NCBI GenBank assembly: GCA_000998045.1
Contig: LCCS01000005.1
Location: 1 to 34,128 of the forward strand
Source of the DNA: Parcubacteria group bacterium GW2011_GWD2_42_14
Lineage (GTDB): Bacteria; Patescibacteriota; Minisyncoccia; Phycocordibacterales; UBA12088
DNA: 34,128 nucleotides
Direction: 5' to 3'
Position 1 is the stretch's first letter; every line of letters starts with the position of its first letter. This document shows positions 26,310-34,128 of this stretch, piece by piece. The notes beneath the pieces are model-generated. The model searched no databases and was not told where the DNA came from. It worked only from the letters and a program-made list of their open reading frames with translations. The position numbers and the translations under genes are program-made.

Positions 26310-26987
26310 TTACTCTACCACCTGACCATCAGCAAGGGTAACAATCCGACCCGCACGCCGTGCATACTCTGCTTCATGGGTGACCATAAGAACGGTGAGA
26401 CCTTGTGCATGAAGCTCCATAATAATGGATAAAATATTTTCACTCGTATCGGAATCAAGGTTTGCGGTTGGCTCATCAGCAAAAAGTACATGCGGAGAAT
26501 TTACGAGGGCGCGTGCAATAGCGACACGTTGTTGTTCACCACCTGAGAGCTGACTTGGTCTGTTGTGCAAACGATTTCCTAGACCAACCTGCTCCAGTAA
26601 CTCGGTGCCATGCTTCGTACAATCATCAAACTTCCCCGTGAGCATGAAGTGTGGAAGAATAACGTTTTCGAGCGCGGTAAGTTCGGGTATGAGCGCGTAG
26701 TCTTGAAACACATAGCCGAATGTGGAAAGACGAATGGCGACACGTTGTTCGCGAGAAAAATGTGAGGTGTCTTCGTTATATACAAACACACCCCCCTCGG
26801 TAGGCTTATCGAGCAAACTTAAGAGATGGAGCAGTGTACTTTTTCCTGAACCGGACTTGCCGTCAATGGCAACAAACTCTCCTTCAGTGATTCTGATAGA
26901 AACACTATCAAGCGCGCGGGTAACGACTTCGCCTACCATGTAGCACTTCACGAGTTTTTTTGTTTCAATAACTGTTTTCTTTTCCAT
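26310..26987 (-). CDS. ABC transporter ATP-binding protein (MacB/LolD-like)
   Basis: Walker A GKSGSGKSTLLHLLSLLDKPTEG; signature LSGGEQQRVAIARALV; Walker B VLFADEPTANLD. Confidence 0.9.
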   Translation of the reverse strand: MEKKTVIETKKLVKCYMVGEVVTRALDSVSIRITEGEFVAIDGKSGSGKSTLLHLLSLLDKPTEGGVFVYNEDTSHFSREQRVAIRLSTFGYVFQDYALIPELTALENVILPHFMLTGKFDDCTKHGTELLEQVGLGNRLHNRPSQLSGGEQQRVAIARALVNSPHVLFADEPTANLDSDTSENILSIIMELHAQGLTVLMVTHEAEYARRAGRIVTLADGQVVE

Positions 26988-26991
26988 AGTA

Positions 26992-28260
26992 CTAGCGTCC
27001 AAGAATCGCGTTAATGGTGTTTTTTTGCACAATCATACGAGCGGGTATGTATCCGGCAAAAAGTGTCGTTACAATCAAAATCAGGCTACGCACAAATGTA
27101 TCATTCCACGGTGCCACAAGCACACCGTCCGCAAAAGGAAAATCAATGGGGTGTGCAGTGATGTAGGGGGTAATCAGAAAATAAAGTACAAGTAGTCCTA
27201 AAGAGATGCCGACAAGCGCATAGAGTATTGATAGAAATACATATGAACTCTCAATCGCTAGGCGATTAATACCTATGCCTTTCAAAATGCCGATTTGTTT
27301 CTGTCTGTTAAGTGCAACAATAAACACCATGATAAAAACGGTAATAGCTGCAACCACTATACCGATAAGTCCTATACCCGTACCGAGCAAGTCAAACGTT
27401 TGCGTAATATCATCGAGAAATTGTCCCTGTGAATCCTGTGCGCTCTGCACGATAGCGTACTCTCCTATTCCGGATGCGTTGAGCTTCGCTACGTATCCAT
27501 CAACTGAAGTTGAAGGCATGAGGTCAATTGCTATTTCATCTTTTTTATCAATACTTCCACCAAGAATCTTACGGAGTCGTTCTCCGTTCATATATATACG
27601 TCTACTGTTTTCACCAACCTTTCCTTCTACGATACCTAGAACTGTGTATGTCCCCACTACCTCACCGATCGTGATACGTACCTCACTTCCGGGAACAACG
27701 TTTTCTAAACTACCTGTCGTGTCGGGCGTACCTCCTGCTTCTGGAGTTTCTCCAGCATACTGCTCTAGAAGTTGACTGCCGAGCAGGACTCCTGTTTCAT
27801 CATGTTCCGTGAGATACGTACCCTCCACAACAAGATCACGAAGCCCTGTCACCTCATCCTCTAGAAGTGGGTCAATACCCACGACTGCTGTCCCTACCTG
27901 ATCTGGCAAACGTGTTTCTTTTTGTGGTCGTTCGTAATTGGCACGTATAACAGCTGAAGCAAGGTACCGAGCAGAGTGCGCACGATACCCTTCGATTGAA
28001 GTAAGAGTGCTCTCCACCAATTTGGTCCTATCAATATGTCTCTGATCGGGAAGTGGGGTGATAAGCACGCTACCAGAATATTCCTTTTCATAAGAGATAC
28101 TTGCACCGACTGGAAGCCCTACCAGCACGCCACGTACGACAATCACATTCAAAAAAGTTAAGAACATGATGGTAATAATAAGGAGTGACGCCCACGAGCT
28201 TCCATGGCGTACATACCGCACCATTAAAAAAAACCCAACTCGCAATGAGCGAAGTACCAT
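26992..28260 (-). CDS. ABC transporter permease (MacB/FtsX-like)
   Basis: N-terminal TM, large extracytoplasmic domain, C-terminal FtsX-like TM block; immediately upstream of the ATPase; start codon approximate. Confidence 0.85.
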   Translation of the reverse strand: MVLRSLRVGFFLMVRYVRHGSSWASLLIITIMFLTFLNVIVVRGVLVGLPVGASISYEKEYSGSVLITPLPDQRHIDRTKLVESTLTSIEGYRAHSARYLASAVIRANYERPQKETRLPDQVGTAVVGIDPLLEDEVTGLRDLVVEGTYLTEHDETGVLLGSQLLEQYAGETPEAGGTPDTTGSLENVVPGSEVRITIGEVVGTYTVLGIVEGKVGENSRRIYMNGERLRKILGGSIDKKDEIAIDLMPSTSVDGYVAKLNASGIGEYAIVQSAQDSQGQFLDDITQTFDLLGTGIGLIGIVVAAITVFIMVFIVALNRQKQIGILKGIGINRLAIESSYVFLSILYALVGISLGLLVLYFLITPYITAHPIDFPFADGVLVAPWNDTFVRSLILIVTTLFAGYIPARMIVQKNTINAILGR

Positions 28261-28426
28261 AAGGCTATTGTACCAGTGAAGGGCAGGGAAAAACGAATTT
28301 CCCAGACAGAAAAGCAGAGTCAAGATGCACTATCACGCGTTGACTTTATATACAAACTATTTTATGTTGGGAATAGAATTGTTAACCTATATTAGTAATT
28401 GTTAAAACACATCCAAGGAGGAGCCC

Positions 28427-28957
28427 ATGGATAATCTCAGCAATCTTGATACTGAAATTTTAGAGAAATTACCTATCAATTGGAATAAAAAGGTGCTCTT
28501 GAGAATGACGTGGACGAAAACTCCATTGCGTGACAAGAGAAATATTGCTTTGAATGTAGTCCTACTCACTGCGCTGGCACTCATAGCAGCCGATGTGTGG
28601 GCGGAGTTCGCTCCGGTAAAAACAGTAGCTTTGGCAATTTACTACTCCGTTATGATTCTGTTTACAGGAGCTTCACTATTTAGAATTGCACAATTCTACT
28701 TCAACCACGACAAGGAAGCCCAGAATCTACTTGATAGACATGTTGTTCGAGACCACATCGGAATCATAGCATCGATAAAAACGGTACTTAAGATTGCTCT
28801 ATGGTCGTGCACATTTTATTTTCTTCTTGTACATATTGGAGAAGAGCATGCGGCACACTTCGGAGCACGTGCATCAGGTGTTATTATTCTATGCACACTT
28901 ATTCGCATAGTTCTCATACAGAGAAACCTCACCTACTTATCGAGCCAGCGGTCTTAA
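28427..28957 (+). CDS. Hypothetical membrane protein
   Basis: ORF with strong RBS (aaggaggag) and TM segments. Confidence 0.6.
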   Translation: MDNLSNLDTEILEKLPINWNKKVLLRMTWTKTPLRDKRNIALNVVLLTALALIAADVWAEFAPVKTVALAIYYSVMILFTGASLFRIAQFYFNHDKEAQNLLDRHVVRDHIGIIASIKTVLKIALWSCTFYFLLVHIGEEHAAHFGARASGVIILCTLIRIVLIQRNLTYLSSQRS

Positions 28958-29081
28958 ACGCTATCAGCCTCACACCGTCTTGTGTGTGGGGCTGATTTAG
29001 TTCAAGTGAGTAGTTTGCATCTTCTTAAACTGGTACAATGCATTTGTTATTTACGATAAAGAATTTTCTCATGAGAGCCAT

Positions 29082-30668
29082 ATGATACTTTCAAAATCAA
29101 ACTTTCTTCTGTACTTGCGACATCCTGCATGGCTCTGGCTCGAAAAACATAACAAAAGTATTCTACCTGAAGTTGATGACAATACTCAGGCAATCTTTGA
29201 TGCGGGAAATTTATTTGAAACGTATGCAGAACAGCTTTTTCCTGAAGGAGTAACGCTAGGTTACAAAACGAACGGAAAGTTTGATGGAAAGAAATACTGG
29301 GCTCTTCCCGAGACCACGCAACGAGCACTTGAAGAAAAGGTGCCAGTACTCTTTCAGGGGCGTTTAGAAATACAGGGGATTACATGCATCTTTGATGTCC
29401 TAGAACGAAATGAAAATGGGACCTACAACCTTTATGAAATAAAGTCGAGCACAAAGGCTAAACCGGAACACGAACATGATCTTGCTTTTCAAACAATTGT
29501 TCTCGAGAGCTCTGGTCTCAGTATCGAAAGCATGTTTGTTATCCACGTCAACAATGAGTATGTGAGAAATGGAACTATTCCTCCAGAAGAAATTACTGAC
29601 ATAACGGAAGTCACTTCTGCAGTCCGAACAATACTTCCTCAAACTATGATAGATATTGAGGATGCGAAAGCGGTTATGGCATCACACACCATGCCTGATC
29701 CTTCGCCTCGCCATGCACGTTTGGGGTCGTTTGCAGCATGGATGGAAATCTACACTATTTTACAACCCCATCTTGACCCCTACAATATCTATAAGCTCTG
29801 CAGTCCAGGAGCTCGGAGGATAGGAGAACTGGAAGACGGGGGTATACAAACCATAGCGGATATACCAGATGATGAGAACTTGACCGTAAAACAACGGTAC
29901 CAAGTACAGGCTACGCAAATGGGAACACGCATCATCAAGCGTGACGAGATAGAAACATTCCTCCAGACCTTTCAGTATCCTCTCTACTTTTTTGATTACG
30001 AAACTCTTGCAAGTGTCGTCCCCCCTTTTGACGGCATGCGACCCTACCAACAGGTGCCATTTCAGTACTCGCTACACATACTTCGCGACCCGCTTGCACC
30101 ACTCGAGCACCGAGAATTTTTACATACGGAAAACTCCTCTCCAGTCCAGCATCTCGTGAAGCAATTGAAGTCCGACATCGGCAGTATTGGATCTGTCGTG
30201 GTGTGGTATCAAAACTTTGAAAAAAGTTGTAATGTGACCCTTGCAAACTTCGTGCCGGAACATCGTGAATTTTTGTATGCACTCAACGACAGGATAGTGG
30301 ACTTAATGATACCATTCAGTGAAGGATGGTTTGTAGATAAAGACTTTTTTGGAAGCGCCTCCATCAAAGCTGTCTTGCCGGTCCTAGTTCCTGAATTAAG
30401 CTACAAAGACCTCGTCATACAAGGAGGGGCGACCGCACAAAACACATGGATGAGTACCATATTTGGTGGCAAAAACCAAAACAAAAAAGATATTATTATG
30501 GAAGATATGAGAAAATATTGTACACTCGATACCCTAGCTATGGTCAAAATATGGGAAGTACTCTCAAATGTTTCTTCTGAAGAGGCTCTCTTGCAACTAG
30601 GTAACGTAGAACTAGTTTCAAAGGCACCCGACATTCAATCAGACGTATTTCAAAAAAGTTTATTTTAA
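29082..30668 (+). CDS. DUF2779 protein with N-terminal PD-(D/E)XK-like nuclease region
   Basis: MILSKSNFLLYLRHPAWLWLEKH; IFDVLERNENGTYNLYEIKSST; C-terminal FFDYETLASVVPPFDGMRPYQQVPFQYSLHI and CTLDTLAMVKIW. Confidence 0.78.
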   Translation: MILSKSNFLLYLRHPAWLWLEKHNKSILPEVDDNTQAIFDAGNLFETYAEQLFPEGVTLGYKTNGKFDGKKYWALPETTQRALEEKVPVLFQGRLEIQGITCIFDVLERNENGTYNLYEIKSSTKAKPEHEHDLAFQTIVLESSGLSIESMFVIHVNNEYVRNGTIPPEEITDITEVTSAVRTILPQTMIDIEDAKAVMASHTMPDPSPRHARLGSFAAWMEIYTILQPHLDPYNIYKLCSPGARRIGELEDGGIQTIADIPDDENLTVKQRYQVQATQMGTRIIKRDEIETFLQTFQYPLYFFDYETLASVVPPFDGMRPYQQVPFQYSLHILRDPLAPLEHREFLHTENSSPVQHLVKQLKSDIGSIGSVVVWYQNFEKSCNVTLANFVPEHREFLYALNDRIVDLMIPFSEGWFVDKDFFGSASIKAVLPVLVPELSYKDLVIQGGATAQNTWMSTIFGGKNQNKKDIIMEDMRKYCTLDTLAMVKIWEVLSNVSSEEALLQLGNVELVSKAPDIQSDVFQKSLF

Positions 30669-30769
30669 AACACACTCAAGATAAAATGTAAATAGTCAAA
30701 ACCCACACAACATAGCGCTTTTAAAAACCCCTCTTGTAATATTTTTTCAAACCTTCATACTATATTCAT

Positions 30770-31870
30770 ATGAACAAAGAAGTGTTTCCTGTAGACCAAG
30801 CCCCCTCTAAGGAAGAACTCCATGAAGACACACGAGCAAAGTCGTATGTACGTGATTTTGAATTTTCAAATGCACTTCGTTCTCTTCGAGAAGAAGGTCT
30901 AATGCCACAACAAGTTCTCCGCACAAAAGAACGGTACGGGGAATCACTGGAGTCTGCTGTATTTATGACTGAGAAGGATTGGGAATACCTCACCATGATA
31001 TCTTTATATTCTCCGGAGCTCGCGACACACAGTGTTGAAACGTATAGACTAATCCGTTCCAAAATTGAGCGTATACACATTGGTTCTGAAACAATTGCAA
31101 AACGTATTGAAAAAGAGGCGGGCTCTCTCAATGAGTTTTATCGAGCAGCACTATTCCATGACATTGGAAAACTAGATATCCCTGAGTCAGTTATGAACCA
31201 TGTCGTACAACCTGGAGATTGGCATGCCCTCACGCACGCGGGTTCCGATCCTGAACACGTACACACCGTCTACTCTGATACTGGAAAGCTCGTACCAGTA
31301 ACAAAAAATTTTGATTCAGAAAAATTTATGTCTGAGTACGACTTAAACAAATCCTCCAAAGAACCTGCGAGTTCTATTCTTCCTCCGGAAAAGATAGATG
31401 AGCTAAATAAAAGGGGTATATCCCCAGAGTTGACGCTTCGTCAAATTTTTAATCTTCACGAGGAATATACGAGGAACACTCTCAAAAGGGAAGGTTTACA
31501 CGCCGAAGCAGACATTGCTGGTCAAGTCCACAACTACCAGAAAGAAGAGCGTACCACTCCTACGAGCTCTGAAACTATCGCTGTATCTACCGACGCAGCG
31601 GACATTGAGAAGATTATTTTACATATTGGCGATGCACAAGAAGCTTTGCGCTCGAGTGAGCGTGATTACAACAAAAGACGTCCACATAGTCAGGTAGCAA
31701 CAGCAAGTATCCTCGTCCAAGACGCAAAAAAAGTTCCGCTCAGTAAGCTAATCACTGCTCTCTGGATACAAGAAGACATGAACGAACTTGAAGATACGGT
31801 GACACCAGAGGATCATGAAAAAATAAAAGAAATAAAGGAATTTATACGTACATCACTCTCAGATTCCTAA
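30770..31870 (+). CDS. HD-domain phosphohydrolase-like protein
   Basis: HSVETYRLIRSKIERI...FYRAALFHDIGKLDIPESVMNHV...LHEEYTRNTLKREGLHAEADIAGQVHNY. Confidence 0.75.
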   Translation: MNKEVFPVDQAPSKEELHEDTRAKSYVRDFEFSNALRSLREEGLMPQQVLRTKERYGESLESAVFMTEKDWEYLTMISLYSPELATHSVETYRLIRSKIERIHIGSETIAKRIEKEAGSLNEFYRAALFHDIGKLDIPESVMNHVVQPGDWHALTHAGSDPEHVHTVYSDTGKLVPVTKNFDSEKFMSEYDLNKSSKEPASSILPPEKIDELNKRGISPELTLRQIFNLHEEYTRNTLKREGLHAEADIAGQVHNYQKEERTTPTSSETIAVSTDAADIEKIILHIGDAQEALRSSERDYNKRRPHSQVATASILVQDAKKVPLSKLITALWIQEDMNELEDTVTPEDHEKIKEIKEFIRTSLSDS

Positions 31871-31889
31871 TAAAACGATTATTTGTAGG

Positions 31890-31924
31890 AAATGCCTAGG
31901 AAATACTTTCCTAGGCATTTTTGT
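31890..31924 (+). terminator. Rho-independent terminator
   Basis: AAATGCCTAGGAAA-TAC-TTTCCTAGGCATTT perfect 14-bp stem, then TTGTT. Confidence 0.85.
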
Positions 31925-32127
31925 TCTCTCTCGATTACCGTCGAAAAAAGTTACACCGCTTCGGAACTGCCGCAAGAAACAACACTTTAAAGTGATAATT
32001 TTCACATTCTTTTTTCTCTATTGCGTAGATGCAAGTTCTTTTTGCTACAATCTTCACACGAATTTCACTACCCATCGTTTACTATGCGGAAACCCTTATA
32101 TAACTTACACAGATAACATAACCTATC

Positions 32128-34008
32128 ATGAATAATTCACCATTGCGATTTTGCAGCCGACCTGCTAAAAAACCACTCCATTCCTTTGGTGGTATTTTTT
32201 TCCTTAGCATTTTTGCTATTACGTCCTTCTTTCCACCTGCACTCTATGCTGCAGAAAAAGTAAATATAGCTATACCAAATGTTGAAACAGCAACAAACCC
32301 GGAAGTGGATAAAATATTACCTATAGCTGACACCGAGGTTACAGAGACGCCCGCTTTACAACGAACTCTGGTCACACAAAGTCTTGCAGAATCATTTGGT
32401 CCTAACTTAATCCAGAATCCTTCTTGGGAAAATACTGACAGCTCGGGTAATCCATTACAATGGTTGAAGGGTGGATATGGTAGTAACAACAGATTTTTTT
32501 CATACCCTGTTTCAGGTTTTCAAAGTCCAAAGGCTGGTAAGGTTGAGGTAACAAACTACACAGGAGGTGATGCAAAATGGTACTTTACCGATGTTCCTGT
32601 CACTGCAGGTAAAGAATACTTGTTTTCCGATTACTACCTTTCTTCAAGTGAAAGTATTGTAACCATCAGATATAAGAAACAAGATGGAACATTTTTGTAT
32701 CCAACACTTACCGTCCTTCCTCCTTCGTCCACATTTACACAATCATCATCTCGATTCACAGTCCCTCAAGGTGTTGTGTCACTTACTATTTTTCACTTAC
32801 TCAAGGGTATTGGAGCACTAACGACTGACGAGTACTCTCTTCAGGAAGTAATCCCTGGAAGCGGAGGAGGTAGCGATACTGGCCTTGTACTGAACGGTGA
32901 TTTTGAACAAGTATCAGGTGCACTCCCGTTTGGTTGGTACAAAGGAGGATGGGGCACCAACAATCGCTCGTTCTCGTATCCTGTGACTGGAGTAGGTGGT
33001 AGCAAGGCAGCTCAGGTTACAATGACCACTCGCTCATCCGGAGATGCAAAATGGTATACGGACTATATTCCAGTAGTACCTGGTACCTATACCTATACTG
33101 ATGCATATTCCTCAAACGTAACAACCTATCTCACGGTACAGTACCTACACAGTAACGGATCTGTAAGTTATGCTGATATATCACTTGCGCCTCCTACGAA
33201 CGGTTTCTGGGAAATGACGGCTAATATTGCTGTGCCGATTGGTGTCACACACGTACGGGTGTTCCACCTTCTCAACAAAATTGGAACGCTCACTATCGAC
33301 AACGCTTCACTCGTAAAAACCGGGAATTCAAACACTGGCATATTCAATACCGGTGCTGTAACTCTCGCATTTGATGATGCGTGGAGGAACCAATACACCA
33401 ATGCAGTACCGAAGCTGGACAGTTCTGGCTTGCCCGCAACGTTTTACGTTACCACCCGTCAAATGTATGACTATGGTTTCGTGGGATTTATGTCACGTGC
33501 TCAAGTACAAGAATTGTATGGGAAAGGCTATGAAATAGGTGCTCACACACGCACACACGCTCATCTCACCTCACTCTCAGAGAGTGATCAGATATACGAA
33601 ATAGCTGGATCTCGTGATGATTTACACGCCATGGGTATTCAGACTGTGAAAGCTTTTGCTTATCCGTTTGGTGAGTACAACCAAACTACCATAAACGTCG
33701 TACGAAATGCAGGATTTACCTCGGGACGCTCTACACTTGATGGTAATGTCACCGCTGCATCTGATCATTACCAACTTGCTCGTCAGTCAGTAGAGATAAA
33801 TACTACGGTGGCACAAGTACAAACATGGGTACAAAATGCTCTTGCAAACAAACAATGGCTTATACTCACCTTTCACCAAATTACGGATGAGCACGACCAA
33901 CGATATAACACGAAACCCGCTGTATTTAACGCTATTATTGACTACTTAGTGAACAATGATGTGCCTGTCGTAACGATAGAGGAAGGTGTTGCATCTATGG
34001 CGGAGTAA
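32128..34008 (+). CDS. Secreted polysaccharide deacetylase with two tandem carbohydrate-binding-like modules
   Basis: NodB homology: VTLAFDDAWRNQYTNAVPKLDSSGLPATFYV, YEIGAHTRTHAHLTSL, AFAYPFGEYN; duplicated NPSWEN.../NGDFEQ... modules. Confidence 0.87.
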   Translation: MNNSPLRFCSRPAKKPLHSFGGIFFLSIFAITSFFPPALYAAEKVNIAIPNVETATNPEVDKILPIADTEVTETPALQRTLVTQSLAESFGPNLIQNPSWENTDSSGNPLQWLKGGYGSNNRFFSYPVSGFQSPKAGKVEVTNYTGGDAKWYFTDVPVTAGKEYLFSDYYLSSSESIVTIRYKKQDGTFLYPTLTVLPPSSTFTQSSSRFTVPQGVVSLTIFHLLKGIGALTTDEYSLQEVIPGSGGGSDTGLVLNGDFEQVSGALPFGWYKGGWGTNNRSFSYPVTGVGGSKAAQVTMTTRSSGDAKWYTDYIPVVPGTYTYTDAYSSNVTTYLTVQYLHSNGSVSYADISLAPPTNGFWEMTANIAVPIGVTHVRVFHLLNKIGTLTIDNASLVKTGNSNTGIFNTGAVTLAFDDAWRNQYTNAVPKLDSSGLPATFYVTTRQMYDYGFVGFMSRAQVQELYGKGYEIGAHTRTHAHLTSLSESDQIYEIAGSRDDLHAMGIQTVKAFAYPFGEYNQTTINVVRNAGFTSGRSTLDGNVTAASDHYQLARQSVEINTTVAQVQTWVQNALANKQWLILTFHQITDEHDQRYNTKPAVFNAIIDYLVNNDVPVVTIEEGVASMAE

Positions 34009-34035
34009 AAATAGCTGAAAAGTTATTATCGTAAT

Positions 34036-34128
34036 CTAATCAATACCTTGGACGCAGTTGTCTAATAATTGCACTGGTGCCTTGAGACCAATCCCCATAT
34101 GGAGTCGTCTCTCGTTGTAGTACGGCAC
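34036..34128 (-). mobile_element. C-terminal end of an integrase-core (rve-type) transposase, truncated by the window edge
   Basis: Minus-strand frame reads VPYYNERRLHMGIGLKAPVQLLDNCVQGID-stop, matching the Y-N-x-x-R-x-H-x-x-x-G-x-x-x-P motif near the end of IS3/IS481-type transposases. Confidence 0.75.

Noticed and set aside
1-34128. CRISPR arrays, tRNA or rRNA genes, alternative genetic code
   Set aside because: No regularly spaced repeat-spacer pattern or recognisable RNA genes seen by eye; TGA clearly ends several genes (e.g. 11083-11085, 20772-20774), so UGA recoding is not supported.

Overview
This 34 kb window is a moderately AT-rich bacterial segment. Its gene content (many short secreted or hypothetical proteins, FN3-like and carbohydrate-binding surface proteins, no rRNA or tRNA seen) resembles a Patescibacteria/CPR-type genome, but that placement is inference. 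The standard genetic code fits, with TGA used as a stop. Recognisable genes: rsgA, a DrrAB-like ABC exporter pair, a ClpS-like protein, a PAS/HisKA_2 sensor kinase, an NrtR-like Nudix-wHTH regulator, a patatin-like phospholipase, a broken cardiolipin-synthase/PLD gene, a PhaC-like alpha/beta hydrolase, an ABC exporter, a SAM methyltransferase, PhnB/VOC proteins, a broken Smr gene, MscS, a MacB/LolD-like ABC pair, a DUF2779 nuclease, an HD-domain protein, a polysaccharide deacetylase, and the end of an integrase-type transposase at the right edge. The best candidate for an undescribed system is the block at 9134-13655. It contains an NrtR-like regulator with a degenerate Nudix box, three copies of an operator-like motif TTA(T/G)TGT-N7-ACACTA, and then a compact co-directional operon. 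That operon encodes a J-domain/pseudokinase fusion, a vWA-domain protein with a DxTxS MIDAS, and a divergent adenylosuccinate-synthetase-like enzyme. The enzyme keeps the catalytic Asp/His but has lost the canonical aspartate-binding loop. The operon ends at a terminator-like hairpin.
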